The notes: generated by a model not told the origin, from the letters alone. Counted from the stretch's first letter, positions 31,779-43,644 are shown. The stretch: DNA of 64,000 bases from Galeruca laticollis (GCA_963921935.1 OY998177.1:109670067-109734066); one strand, 5' to 3'. Numbers and translations are program-made.

Positions 31779-32098
31779 TGTTAATATTTTCTATTTTTAT
31801 TGTTAATTTTCTCGAATTCATGAACGAAATATGTTGAATGCCTAAGATGGAAACCAATATTAATATCAACAACGTGAAAGTGAACCTGTTTTACATTCTG
31901 AATATTTGTGCTTGGGAAATATTGTAAATATTTTGTATTTTATTGCCAATGTCTAATATTTTTTATTGTTAATTTTTTCTTATTTATATATGAAATGTGT
32001 TGAATGTCCAAATGTTAGAAATCAATATATTAATATAAAAAATGTGAATTCAAACCTACTTTACATTGTCAATATCTATGCAGAAAGCCTATTGGAAA
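31779..32098 (+). repeat. Two diverged tandem ~155-bp units in the LINE tail
   Basis: Shared words in the same order include TTTTTATTGTTAATTTT, GAAATATGTTGAATG/GAAATGTGTTGAATG, AAATCAATAT-like and CTGTTTTACATT/CTACTTTACATT. It is a direct duplication within the 3' non-coding region. Confidence 0.6.
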
Positions 32099-32222
32099 TT
32101 TACATGTGTAAAACCCACGCGCAACTTTAGTTTTAGTGGAAATTCCATGTTTATTTACATGTTAACAACAATTTTTATGTAAACCAAGTAATAACATTTT
32201 GATAAATAAACTTATTATTATT

Positions 32223-32366
32223 ATCTGTTCATTGACAACTTCGTATTGTGGGTCTCTCAGGTGTCTTCTAATGCCTTCTAATTCTAATTATTTCTGGTTT
32301 CTTGTCGCAAATATGTAGTACTTATACTTCTGTGCTAGGTGTTGATGAATGTTTATTGTCAAGTAA
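32223..32366 (-). pseudogene. PLE GIY-YIG fragment between two LINE copies
   Basis: Begins CTGTTCATTGACAACTTC and follows, with divergence and a small deletion, the minus-strand PLE C-terminal coding sequence at 42822-42975. Both ends are cut. It is an old scrap of the main PLE family. Confidence 0.8.
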
Positions 32367-33480
32367 ATTTCATCAAGTAATTCATTTCAAATATTTGAAT
32401 TTGAACAGCATACTTCTTAAGGTGATTGTCACATTCTCAATGTCAACATGCCATATCCTATTACTATTTATTGTTATACCTAAATATTTAATTGGATCTA
32501 TTCTGAAAACATCAATAATCGACCAATTTTCATTCTCATACATTATCACAGTATCATTTGCGAAGCTAATTATAGTTCCGGTAATATTTAAGATGAATAA
32601 ATTATTAATGTATATTGAGAATTGTAGTGGTTCTAGGCCTTGTGTCGCACCAAACTGAAATAACTCTTCACTTTGTACAAATTGTTTTCTCTGATATAGA
32701 TAGCGTTCTAGGAGATTATAAGTTGGTCCTCGAACTCCAATATCATACAAGATTTTGAGTAACTGTGTATGGCTCACAGTATAGAAAGCCTGGGAGAGGT
32801 CTAGAAATATTTGCTAGGTTTCCGTTATCCATCACTTCATAAATTTGGGATGTTTAATATATTATAGCATCTTGGATAGATTTGCGTTTTCTGAACCCAA
32901 ACTGTATTTCTGACAGCAAGTTGTTTTTCTATATATAATCATTCAGTTTGCTCTTAAAAGCTTTTTTAAAAAAAATCGCGATATTTGATATAGATGAAAT
33001 GTGTCTATAATTTTCAATTGTACATTTTTCCCCTTTTTTATGAAGTGGTTTGATAACGGCTACTTTGAGTATAGAGAAACATACACCAGATTTCATAATT
33101 TTATTTGACGATTTCTATTTGAATTTCTTTGAGAGCTGCAGATTCAACTTGATCAATTCCTGGAGATTCATTTGGATTCAATTCATAATCGGACATATTT
33201 CCTCTGCATCTACAGGTGAAAGAAACATTGGGTGTGGCAGAGGTTTTCTATGTAGGTATTGGGTCAGTAATAGGTTTTTGAATTGATAAAGCCAGTTTGT
33301 TTCCCATTTCCGCATAGTTTTTATTGAAGGCATTTGCAATTTTCAGGCCATCGGTGACTACATCATTGTCGGTAATAATTTCTTTGATGGTTGATTCTTT
33401 TCCTTACATTACATACTGTTTAATGTGTTTCAAAGGTGTTTCGAGTTTATTTTGTTTCTGTCAATCTTTGATGTGAAATA
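32367..33480 (-). mobile_element. CR1/jockey-like LINE (minus-strand copy), internally deleted
   Basis: Same family as the plus-strand copy at 29850-32222, in opposite orientation. RT frames are broken. The copy runs from the endonuclease-RT linker (about 33480) to the thumb (32382). Confidence 0.82.
32382..33180 (-). pseudogene. CR1/jockey-like LINE reverse transcriptase (minus copy)
   Basis: The frame 32777-32382 has MSHTQLLKILYDIGVRGPTY and LERYLYQRKQFVQSEELFQF, almost the same words as the plus copy. It then has IISFANDTVIMYENENWS, with FADD changed to FAND, destroying the active site. After WSIIDV the sequence jumps to DPIKYLGITINSNRIWHV, so an internal deletion removed part of the thumb. 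Upstream (32800-33180), frames degrade but keep PVSL and QFGF-like words. Confidence 0.85.
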
Positions 33481-34412
33481 GTTTAACTTTCCATTCTCAT
33501 TAAATGATTACGGATGCATACATACATTTTCATTTTCTTATATAAAAACAATTCCGAGTATTCATAACAGTCTTTTTTGACATTTCCTCTTATTTACTAC
33601 TTAAAATATGAGAATTCGATTTTTTCCTAAACAATATAATTTCATTGGCTTTCATTATACTTTTGAGGTAAATTTATATCGAACCCATGACCGAAAGTTA
33701 AAGATTAGGTTCGCTTGAGGCGGCATTCTCAAACACTACCAAAAATTCGAGCAAATTAATGGGTACCTACTGTATACTGATCTTTAAATGCACCCTTTTA
33801 ATGCAACTGCCTTCGACCACCAGCCGCAATTTCAACCCGTAATTTTATGTTTAGTTTCGGTAACAAAGATAAATATGATCCGTTCGACCTTGATCACTAT
33901 GATAAGTTTAATTTTTTTCGATGGTTTAATAAAAAATTCATCAACACTAGATATATGATAAATAAAATAACGACGTTATTCAAATTGCTAAATTTTGTCT
34001 AGAAATACCAAATTTTGTATCCGATTAAACCCATTTTCACGGCGCGTTTTGATCTAAAATTGTAAACATTTCCTAAACGACAAACTAGTCAAGTAATCAT
34101 ACGAATACTAGTAACATTTTTTAACATCATTGAACACTTATCAAAATCTTATTTCGTTTTTGAAATTAAGAGATATCCAACTACCAATTGAGGGGTAGAA
34201 ATAATATATTTTTGTCGGCAGTTTATCACAATTCAAACGCCATTCATTTCTGCTGTATCTTGATTCTCCTTCAATATAATTCCCATGTATTACATTTCAA
34301 TACTTTTGTTTCTGGTCTCCTTTGACCTCCTTTTTTCGTCTTCCCTTTGTTGTATCAGTATATCCATAATTATGTCTATGGTAATGTGACCTATCAAAGC
34401 AAGTTATAAGTC
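33481..34412. other. AT-rich stretch without recognisable gene
   Basis: No motif recognised on either strand. Confidence 0.5.
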
Positions 34413-34429
34413 AGGGTAGTCTCAATAGG

Positions 34430-34689
34430 GTAAATTTGGGATATATGCCCTACCTTAATTGATGCTACTATATCATTGAACATTGACAATTACTCACTGG
34501 ATTATGTTATGATTGCAATGAATTGATATTCACAACAAAATAATAAAATTGTTAACAGGTTAGTTAAGTCGGAAAACGACTGAAAAAAAAAAGAATTGGC
34601 AAATTTTACAAAGTGGGATAAACGCCCTCTCGATGGGATTCATGCCCCATGAGTTGAGGATTGATGACCCTCTTAGGAATATATGCCCT
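34430..34689. repeat. Left-end repeats GGATATATGCCCT-type
   Basis: Four related words occur in direct orientation: GGATATATGCCCT at 34439-34451, GGGATAAACGCCCT at 34615-34628, GGGATTCATGCCCC at 34635-34648 and GGAATATATGCCCT at 34676-34689. They are candidate transposase-binding sites. Confidence 0.7.
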
Positions 34690-34859
34690 GGATACAGTTC
34701 AGTTAGAGGATACAATTTTTTTCCTCCGATAATAGATACTAAATCAACTGTTGATAACAAATGGAGGGTCAAGAAATCAACATTTATTATTGAATATTTC
34801 GAACAGCACTAAATTTATTACAAATCGATGGTTTTTTTTAACAATTTTCAATTTGTCTC

Positions 34860-36790
34860 TTCTTCAATCGACCACAGTTATTGCAACTGTTGCCATACAT
34901 GGTTTAGGTTTCGTGCAACCATTTTTGGCAGTCGATACAACAAACCCAGTCCACAGGTTCTTCTGTGTCATAGTAGTTTTCCAAACATTGTACGCAATCT
35001 GCATCATCATCACATTGATCTTCACCTGATGAGCTGTCATCATTTTTCTAAGGGTTTGATCAGTTTAATATCAGAGTTTTTATTAATTTTCTTTTTTTTT
35101 ACCATTTTGGCTCTACTCGAACATGTAGGTACGTTCTCTTCATCTTCTTTTCCTTTTCTCTCCATCTTCATCCCTTCGGATGATATGATTTTTGCTGATT
35201 GTTTCCTTGCATTATTTTTGTTACAAATTATTTGCAATGGAGCAATTTCATGCAAATATTTGGGTGGTGTTTTGTCCGTATCTCCGGATATTTGATTGTG
35301 CACTGGTGAGTTGGGGCTGTTCATCTGAGACTGTGAGTCCGATTTGGAACAACTTGCAACGTCCTTGGTGTCAGGAATTGAAGATTCATCATGCATAGAA
35401 CTAAACATTTTCTATATCTGCTACTGTACTAGGTTCTAGAACAAGCAAATCCTCGAATTTTATCACGTAGTTATGATCATCTAGAAGAAAATTTTCATCT
35501 AGTATCAACTGATTTTTCACCAATTCTTTATCGGGTTCTTTTTCAGGTTCTACAGTTGGTTCTTTGACTTGTTCTTCAGACCGAGAATGGTCAGAAATTG
35601 GAAAGAAATAGTCAGGTATTGCATTCTCATTGAATGGGTAGCCATGAATTCAGAAGTAGCATTAGTTATAATTGCAGCTGCATTCCAAGTAGGGCCGATT
35701 GGTTTTCCGATAGGTAATGTTCCTGTTAATATTCTTATCCTTACTCTGTAAAATGTAGAGATCAGATTCCCTCTTGAAAAAAGATTTAAGAGGTTTGAAG
35801 AATGATCTATCGAGTGGTTGTAAGGCTTTTGTGGTATGAGTTGGGAGACATAACAAAATAATATTATTTTTCTTGGTGAATTCCAGCATGTCGAAATTGT
35901 TGCAGTGAGATGCATAACCATCCAGTATGAAGATAACTGGGCCCTCTGGTTTCCTAGAAGCGAAAAATTCCTTTAACCATTTGAAAAATAATTCTGAATT
36001 ATTGAAAGAAGACTTTATTCATGTAGAGATCAGATCCAGCAGGCATTCCTTCCAAGGTCATCAGATTTTTTCGAACCCCTTCTAGAATCAGAACAGGGGG
36101 TAAAAAAGTTCTTTCAGCACTTGCACATGCTATCAAGGACACGTTTTCTCCTCTTTCTTTGGAAGTGAGAATATGAACACATTTGCTTCCTTTCATAGCC
36201 ACTACTTTATCTGGTTTATTATTTATCTGTATGCCAACTCTTATCCATATTGAAGATGGCCCATGGTTTCTGCACGAGGTCATACTCCTCCAGAGTTATT
36301 TTCAGCAATTTGTAAAACTCATCAACTTCTGCTCTATTCATTCCTTTTGCTCTGGCAAGTGGTAATCCTTCACTTTTTCTTATGGTGAGTTCCGGGTGCC
36401 TTTCCATAAATGAATAAAACCAATGCATCCTGCTGTTACTGTCACTTCGCCTCGCTGTGAGAATACGTTCCTTAGACGTATTTTTTGGCAAAACTGAGAG
36501 CAATTGATCTGACAGTTGTTCTTGTAGGAGCGAATCCTGTCTGCTGTATTCTTTTAATATGATTTACTAAACGAATTTCGTTTGATACTCCAAGAGCAGG
36601 AGGCTTTCCTATAGGAATTTTTTTGAAATTATCAGAAGTCAATCTTTTTCTGAGAGTTCTAGAAGGTATAATAAATCTCCTACTAGATTCATTGATGCCC
36701 ATATTTCCAGATTTCATATTTTCGATAGCTTCCCTCAAGTTCTGTTCAGACCACAAAACACGTGGTTTGATATTCTGCCTTCTAATATAT
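34860..36790 (-). pseudogene. pogo/Tigger-like transposase with C-terminal PHD-like finger
   Basis: From the N-terminus: 36756-36472 has WSEQNLREAIENMKSGNMGI and SSRRFIIPSRTLRKRL, a psq HTH. 36503-36219 has WFYSFMERHPELTIRKSEGL (CENP-B-like) and WAIFNMDKS, the first DDE Asp; a one-base shift there moves the frame to GIQINNKPDKVVAMKGSK (36283-35999). 35998-35662 has VIFILDGYASHCNNFDMLEF (second Asp) and LLCLPTHTTKALQPLDRSFF. A Lys/Ser-rich spacer (35408-35040) leads to CVQCLENYYDTEEPVDWVCC and CQKWLHE at about 34990-34900, a PHD-like finger. Several frameshifts and stops make it inactive. Confidence 0.88.
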
Positions 36791-36799
36791 TTTCCTGAC

Positions 36800-36925
36800 A
36801 GAAGTAACTTTTGTCATTCTGACGATGATATTGATTTATCGAAACAATTGTCAATTTTTTAGAATTTTCAATAACTTTTATTATATTGTGGAACTAACTA
36901 GAAACCGTGAGTTCCATTCAAAACA
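36800..36925 (+). mobile_element. Solo PLE 3' fragment with hammerhead (copy T3)
   Basis: About 125 bases matching only the last part of the PLE tail, beginning just upstream of the hammerhead and ending TTCAAAACACTA. It lies within the pogo-like element, 45 bp upstream of the transposase frame. No clear target duplication. Confidence 0.85.
36806..36867 (+). ncRNA. Hammerhead ribozyme-like motif in copy T3
   Basis: CTGACGA at 36819-36825, GAAA at 36841-36844, cleavage triplet GTC ending at 36852. The outer helix I strand reads TTTT instead of TTCT, so helix I is weaker than in copies T1, T4 and T6. Confidence 0.6.
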
Positions 36926-37116
36926 CTATTAATATTTCAGTAGTCATACATGATCAGAATTTACTTACCTTACCTTACTAATTGATTCCAGTGATATTTT
37001 GCTAAATCGTAATAGAGCGTTGACTAACGATGGATATCGCACAACATGTCACCCACACTGCCGCGAGAACGAAGAAACAGCGACCATGTGCGTATATTTT
37101 GCGAACTACGTGTTCG

Positions 37117-37154
37117 GGGCACATATCCTCCTAGGGCATATATCCTACATTTAC
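37117..37154. repeat. Right-end repeats, inverted
   Basis: GGGGCACATATCC (37117-37128) and AGGGCATATATCC (37133-37145) are inverted versions of the left-end words. Confidence 0.7.
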
Positions 37155-37165
37155 TCTAAATGTAT

Positions 37166-39395
37166 CATACTTTCGTTGTTTTCTTGATGTAGTATAGCTT
37201 TTCCATCTCCTACTACAGAAAATTTCTTCCCATGTTTGCACATTTCATCAGAAAAAAAAATATTCATTTCATTTCAATAATTCATTCCTTTAGTAGTTCT
37301 ACACAGTATTTAATCAATTTATGGTATTCTTTGTTGTAGAAATTCGTGCATGAAGTTTTGTAAATATCTAACTATAAACCATGCATTGACTTTAATTCAA
37401 AATCCTTCTGCATTGAATTATAATTCACCAATAAAGTACCTAAATACGAAATACATAAGATTACTATGCAATCAGAGAAATATTTGTTATTCACTGGACA
37501 CGATAAGCGATTCAATAAAATAAATACATTCTTAGCATAATCGGATTTCGCCCAATGACAATTTATGAATCAAACGATTTTGATCTGATAAATCAACTCC
37601 TTTACAGCTGTTCTCGCAAAATCGTTCATCAATTGGAGAACATTTTCTAAGACCGTTGTGATATGAAGTATCATTGAACCCAATAACCGAGTTGGACTGA
37701 ATAACCTTTCTGAACCACTTTGTCATGATTGTTCCCAGTCTTTCTAGATACAAATACTAAAGTAATATCCTGCAGAAAGCCACCAACCTTACAACAAACG
37801 CTTGGTGAGAAGTTTTTGGTATCTTGAAAACGATGTATGTCAGGCATGAAGTAGTATTTTGTAGGCACAATCATTTTTCTCTTTGGTGTGTGATAATCTC
37901 TGATATTTTTAAAAAATTTTTAAAGCACAATTATGAATAGATTTTTAACAGTGTTTGATATAACGAATTTTTTTGGTAAAGTTTTAAGACCCATTTGAGA
38001 AATATTACCTTGTTTTTCATTCACACGTTTTCAATGGTGAGTGCCCTTATTTTTAAAGAAGAATATACACTCTTTTCTGAGATTCATTAAGTTCCGTTCA
38101 ATTTTGGCTTCTATTGTTGACTTTGACAAACCTGTTGTAACCCAACATTTAGTTACCGCTGATAGCTTGTTACGAAATTTCCACACAACTGCATTCTCAT
38201 TTTTTGAGTCGTCGAAACTATCCTCTAGCTCTATCCATCTGCAGGTATGTTCACATAAAATCAGAAATTTTCCTCTTTCGCTATTGCATCTTCAGATATA
38301 CAGATGAAAATGTTATTAAAACTGTCACCATAAATCTTCAGTGTTGCACATTCGCTAATTCCTATCCTGCATTAGGTATTCTTGATTCAACAGAAATGAT
38401 GAGAGTAATAAGGAGAGTCCGCTTATAACATATTCCTGTGTAACTGAATACGTGTTGTGCGGACATTTTTACGGATAAGTTGACCATTCGAATGAAAAAA
38501 TGTAAACATGATATTATTTGAAGTCTCACAACACGTATGGAAATCCATACCTCGAAGTGTTGTATGGAATTTATGTACATTTAGAAATAATAAATGAAAT
38601 GAAGTTCGTTAGAAGAATAGTAACATCTTCTCATTTATTGTTGAAATACAATAAAACTATTTTGTTTCTGCTATCGTCAATGTATCTAATCAGAACGTAT
38701 TTATTATTAAAACATTCCCTTGTCTTAAAATAAGTTTCTGATTCTTGAGTATCCACTGGATTTATAGCTTTCTCTTTTTTCATTTTGTCCTTTATACTAA
38801 ATGTAAGATTACTTCATTATATCATCTTCCATCTAACTGAAAAACGTAGTTAGAACAGAAGAATGAAATAGAGGTATGAGAGGTAATTTGGAAGGAATGG
38901 ATGTGAAAGCGAAGTGGACACGGTTACTGATGATGGTGATATGGCAGTTGTGCACATAAAAGGAAGAGACGATACATTGAAGAATGTCCATTACTATATC
39001 TCGGGAGGAAGGTATAAGGGTTGTGGAAATGATTTCGAGAAGTACTTCTGTGCCTGTTAAAACGTCATAGCGGGGCTTTGGCTCAACTATCGCAACTGAA
39101 GAGGTTTTTGACGAAGCTTAGGAAGCTGATACCGTTTTGAGACAGCGTGGGTGTTGGTTGAGACATATTGATTTTACAGTTTTTAGGTATTTTTGGGCGC
39201 TTGCTTGGTGGTCCGCAGATAGTAGCAACGAGATCAGCTCTGCAGCTTTCGAAGTTACCCATATGTGTGTAGCGGCTGCAATATTAAGGAACAGCTAGAA
39301 TATGAAGGCTCACACTGAAGGGAATGTCGTGAAAATTCTGTTTGAAAGGGCATGAAAATGATGATAGTGGGTTACGGATTCAGTCAGGAGCCCAA
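37166..39395. other. AT-rich DNA, possible decayed transposase scrap
   Basis: Mostly unrecognised. On the minus strand at 37532-37874, frames include KGVDLSDQNRLIHKL, which resembles the GGVDL-x-DQ word of piggyBac transposases, but the surroundings do not convince me. GC-richer plus-strand sequence at 38870-39350 has no long frame. Confidence 0.35.
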
Positions 39396-39716
39396 TCAAT
39401 GAAGTGGGATTATTATTGAATGTGTCACTGATTTTTTATGATTTCGTTGCCGCCAATTTTGGATTATGTGTGTCATCGTAATATTCTGATATTTATTTTC
39501 TATTTGGTCGAATTTTCTGCAGTTTTGGAGTAATCTTGCTACGGTGATCACGCCAAGTCTCCTTTTATTCAGTGTATGAAAGGTTTTCATATCTTCATAA
39601 ATGTGTACTGGTTCGAGTATCATGTTGCTTGATAGGGCTTTGTTAGCTACTCTATCAGCTGTCCTGTTACCTTGTATGCCGAGATGTGAAATAACCCAAA
39701 TAATTGTTGATAACAC
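39396..39716 (-). pseudogene. LINE RNase H fragment
   Basis: The frame opens with IIWVISHLGIQGNRTADRVA, the last RNase H block (W-x-x-SH-x-GI-x-GN-x-x-AD) of I/jockey-type LINEs. A helical tail follows, ending MTHIIQNWRQRNHKK. The earlier RNase H motifs and RT are not in frame upstream. The Glu of the GNE word is Arg here. Confidence 0.68.
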
Positions 39717-41375
39717 TGTAATGAAAGTAAGAACTTATGTAGTCCTGGGACAATCGAATGTTTAGTGTTAATGTTGATGATGCGAATATGGGAGATTTGA
39801 TGCACATTTTTGGTTGGAAACGACATACAGTCAAAAAACTTTGGGCAAATAGTATTCCAAACAGTTCAGCAAAGTGTTTGCTTGAAATTGGGAAGAGAGA
39901 GAATTTCTTCATGTATAATTGTGAAGGAATGTACCTATTTGATAAGGAATCTCATATGTTTTAAAATTTGCCGCGAAACACATCATCGGTACATGTTCGA
40001 TATTCCCAGAGTTTCAGTAATCTAGAAGACTTTGAACGTTGAACAATAGTTTGAAACGAGACCGGTAAAATTGTTGATACAAGAAGGAGCTGAAAAGTAT
40101 TGTGCCGATGCACATATTCATCCATCCCAGGAGCCTGGATACAGGACAGCAATAGAGCTTTACCAAGTAGGAGCTTCATAAATCCTTTTTTTTTTCTTAT
40201 ACATTGCTTTGATGATGTGATACATTTCATGAAATGCTTAGAAATACAGTCCGTTGATCATATTTATATTTCCTGATTCCCTGTTCCATTCATTCAACGA
40301 AGGTGGAATGGGAGTTACTTTTACCCAGCACTATTTCAAATAAATTTGAGGTAATCATGTAACGAAACTAGCACTCAACATTATTTAGTTAAAATCCAAA
40401 AAATAATTATTTTTGTGTAATATCATCCGGTTCCACAATTTCATAAAACTAGTAAATAGTCACAAATACCCTGCGCATTGTCGTTTCCGTTAGGAAACAA
40501 CTAAATACCTCATTTTTTTCTAACAATGCAGTAACGACACAAAATACTCATATATTGTATCCTGTTCTCTACTTGACTGAATTCATGTTAAATGTCGCTA
40601 AACAAATGTGTGGTAGATGCATACAAATATTTTATTCAATATACCATTTTGAAAATTTAGATTTTCACTATCTAATTCCAAAGCATTGATACAAATATTT
40701 TTGTCCTTGCACAGTAAAAATTATCAGGTGAAAAAACTTCATGACTAGGTGGATTCAAGCTAATAAGCTCCATTGTCATAAATATATAAAATATTATGAA
40801 TAAAGTTGAGAGGAATTTTAGCAAATGATGATTTTCAGAATGTTGTGGAAATTGACTGTGATACACAGAAAAAGTAAACAAAAACAGTATAGATCCCAAA
40901 AAGCCCCTAGAACTGACTATATCATAGGGGAAGGCCTGTATCAGTGAGAAAATAAAATTGATACTTATACATTATCTATCGTCGGCTTGATTTGCATATT
41001 ACATAAGTCCCAATAACCATATTATAGCAGAAGAGAAGAAACTGATTCCACCAGCAATCTGTAAGGGAAACTCAGAAGGACAATAATGTGTTTTCAAACT
41101 ATTTTGAATTTAGAGACATCATAAATATATTCAGAGATTGAGCAAATTAGAGTTTACAAGAGAAATTAAATAAACTACAAAAAACGAATCAATGGTCTAT
41201 TATCTTGCCTTGGGACCCGTGAGTAGCCACATCCAAATAAACGCATTCGTTCTGTCAAAATATACTCCCGATGCAGTTCTGTACTGTGGTTCTGTGCCAA
41301 ATTAATTTTCACCGAAAGAAATGATTCAAATTTCATTTAGAAAAGAGTAAGATATTTCATATGAACTAAAAGTAC
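39717..41375. other. AT-rich stretch without recognisable gene
   Basis: Both strands were inspected; nothing recognised beyond short A/T runs. Confidence 0.5.
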
Positions 41376-41790
41376 CTATGTAAACAAATACAATTCATTT
41401 GGTGCTTCCAAAATAAATTTCATTATGCCATCTCTCGAAAAAATAGATGGTTTTTTGGGTTCGTAAGAAGAATTTATGCTTTTAAAAAATGCGACAATTT
41501 TAAAATAATTAGAAGTATTAATATTTTCTTTAATGGTAAGCTCGGATTTTATCATCGAAATTTGGACCACAAAGTTGAAGCCTCGTTCGTTTGGGCTAGT
41601 TCATGAAAGTAAACTAGCGATACATTTTCTGACTTCTTTAATACATTTTTCTCATCGCACCATTTTTTATATTCAATGTAGGACTTTTCATATAATACCT
41701 GTGATTTTTTTGGCGAGAGTTCCACTTCTTCGCCTTTTGCTCTAATTTCAGGAGAAGTACAATGATTATAGTCGCTCATTTTTAGCAATC
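41376..41790 (-). pseudogene. Crypton tyrosine recombinase N-terminal fragment
   Basis: The frames 41788-41552 and 41570-41376 give SPKKSQVLYEKSYIEYKKWC, LVYFHELAQTNEASTLWSKF, MIKSELTIKENINTSNYFKI and KPSIFSRDGIMKFILEAPNE. They parallel the DNA-binding region of the recombinase at 20211-21301 word for word in layout. The catalytic half is missing. One frameshift lies near 41555. Confidence 0.85.
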
Positions 41791-42390
41791 TCGACCATCA
41801 GCAAAATATTCTAAACTGACATTTGTGTTTTACATTTGACAGAAGCATGGATGATTTGATTGTTAGGAAAATTTTGAAATTCATATTATATTCGATTTTT
41901 ATTAGTTTAAAAAACTAATATTTAAAATCAAATGCTAGTAGAAAAGTGTATTAATATCTCGGATCCATTAAAGACCTCGACAATAATACCTCACTTCTCA
42001 ATCTTGGTGCATAATTACTATTTCACCTCCTCCTTTAAAAATATTCTTTAAAGAATCATTTGAAATATCATTATTTGGAGCTAATTTTTTGCGCATGTTA
42101 ATAGACAGAGTTCAGTCAATTTTCGTAAATCGGTTGGTTTTGATAGGCTTTGGCATTACTTATTGTTTGTAAAAGTTTAGGAATATCAAATCGGTGTATT
42201 TAAAATTTTTAGCTTGTATCTTAGAGTAACTATCATATTTTCATCAGAGATTTCTGAATTCCTTGTTTTGTGGAGAACTTCTTGAACTCTTATTTTTTTC
42301 AATTATTTATAATCGCTGTTTCAATTATTTTTTCACAATTTTTTTTAACAAACCTCCCATTTTTTACTCGCCACGTCATTTTTATACATC
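41791..42390. other. AT-rich spacer
   Basis: No recognised feature. Its last 10 bases are the left target duplication of the PLE dimer. Confidence 0.5.
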
Positions 42391-42464
42391 TCTGGGAAAT
42401 ATTAGTGTTTTTAAATGAAACTCAAGGTCTCTAGTTAATTCCACATTATAATACAAGTTATTGA

Positions 42465-42526
42465 AAATTCTAAAAAATTGACAATTGTTTCGATAAATCA
42501 ATATCATCGTCAGAATGACAGAAGTT
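42465..42526 (-). ncRNA. Hammerhead ribozyme-like motif, PLE left arm (T4)
   Basis: Read on the minus strand: CTGACGA at 42513-42507, GAAA at 42491-42488 and GTC ending at 42480. Helix I strands TTCT and AGAA are present on either side. This copy has the consensus form. Confidence 0.65.
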
Positions 42527-42774
42527 ACATTTCATTTTATGCCTACCTGATGTTTAGTAGTTATATTTGGCTAGACCAAGAAGTAACCTAACTTGTGATT
42601 GGCTTAATATATGTTTATGGAAAAAAGAAGAAGATGTGATATTACAAATATTGAAGCATAGATATTATTAGCCCTATGGTGATATCCTGGATATCATTTT
42701 TCCAATTAAGATCAGTATAACTGTGCAATGATATAGAAAACCAGGAAAACTATATCTGCTGATCTTTACAATTA

Positions 42775-43644
42775 TCACTTAAGAAGACAGTTTATTAGTG
42801 GAGAATTCCCTAGATTTAACTGTTCATTGACAACTTCATATTGTGGGTTTCTTGAATGTCTTCTAATTTCCAGTTCTTCAAGGGAATCCAGTTCTTGTTT
42901 CTTTTCACAAATATGCAGTACTTCTAGTTTTGTGTTAGGTGTCAATGAATGATTGGTGTCAAGTAGATGTTTTGCGTAGTGGGATTTATCTGGTTGTTTT
43001 AATCTGTATGCTCGTAAGTGCTCACTGTATCGTATTTCAAAATTCCTAAGGGTCTGACCCAAATAGACCACATATGTGATGGTTTTATAAGTTTTAATTT
43101 CATCAGCTTGTTTAGGATATATTAGTTGTAATGCCACTTTTTCCTCTTTTTTACTAATTAGCTTATTTATCATATCTAATGGATAACCGTTAGATGTTGC
43201 TATTTGTCTAATTGTATTAATCTCTCTATCAAAATTACATTCGTTCATAGGAACTGAAAAAGCTCTATGTATCATTGAATTATATGCTGCTAGTCTGTGT
43301 GATACAGGATGGTTAGAATTGAATGGAATTGTTACATCAGTTTGTGTTGGTTTTCGGTAAATTGAATAATCAAGCACATTAATAACTCTTTGAATTTTTA
43401 AATCAAGAAAATTGATTGAGCTATTTTCTTCAATTTCTAATGTAAATTTAATTTTCGGGTGTAAATTATTGATGTGGTTGAAAAATACATCTAATTGTCG
43501 TTCAGTACCCATAAAACAAGCTAATATGTCATCTACATATCTATACCAAAATAAAATATATTTCGAAATATTACGTTCAAAGATCTTTCTTTCTGAATTG
43601 TCCATAAAAATGTTTGCTAAAATAGGTGATATAGGGCTTCCCAT
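42775..43644 (-). CDS. PLE RT palm/thumb and GIY-YIG (left arm), internally deleted
   Basis: A 289-residue open frame. MGSPISPILANIF is RT motif B; YRYVDDILACFMG carries the YVDD catalytic box; FTLEIEENSSINFLDLKIQR and SIYRKPTQTDVTIPFNSNHP follow. After KTYKTITY it jumps directly to VYLGQTLRNFEIRYSEHLRA. An in-frame loss of 57 residues removed the Cys-x-x-Cys segment and the GIY strand of the endonuclease. The true frame extends upstream, but a stop lies just before the NEGLP that precedes MGSP (about 43660). The nuclease is therefore dead. Confidence 0.9.
   Translation of the reverse strand: MGSPISPILANIFMDNSERKIFERNISKYILFWYRYVDDILACFMGTERQLDVFFNHINNLHPKIKFTLEIEENSSINFLDLKIQRVINVLDYSIYRKPTQTDVTIPFNSNHPVSHRLAAYNSMIHRAFSVPMNECNFDREINTIRQIATSNGYPLDMINKLISKKEEKVALQLIYPKQADEIKTYKTITYVVYLGQTLRNFEIRYSEHLRAYRLKQPDKSHYAKHLLDTNHSLTPNTKLEVLHICEKKQELDSLEELEIRRHSRNPQYEVVNEQLNLGNSPLINCLLK

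Larger units (their letters stand above)
29850..32222 (+). mobile_element. CR1/jockey-like LINE (plus-strand copy)
   Basis: A 5'-truncated plus-strand LINE with the end of the endonuclease, linker and RT, then a long non-coding tail ending in (TTA)n at about 32209-32222. The RT thumb is cut off at about 31735. The tail contains two diverged copies of a unit of about 155 bp (31779-31930 and 31940-32098). The same family recurs inverted at 32367-33480. Confidence 0.85.
34413..37165 (-). mobile_element. pogo/Tigger-like DNA transposon with repeated end motifs
   Basis: Inverted ends of 22 bp with two mismatches lie at 34430-34451 and 37133-37154. Between them on the minus strand are a psq-type HTH, a CENP-B-like region, a DDE core and a C-terminal PHD-like finger: a pogo-group transposase. 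A 120-bp PLE fragment sits at 36800-36925, just upstream of the transposase start. Exact outer limits are uncertain by about 15 bases. Confidence 0.85.

Noticed and set aside
37532..37874. Possible piggyBac transposase (KGVDLSDQ word, minus strand)
   Set aside because: Only one short word fits. The DDE residues, neighbouring motifs and TTAA ends were not found, so it is mentioned only within the spacer entry.
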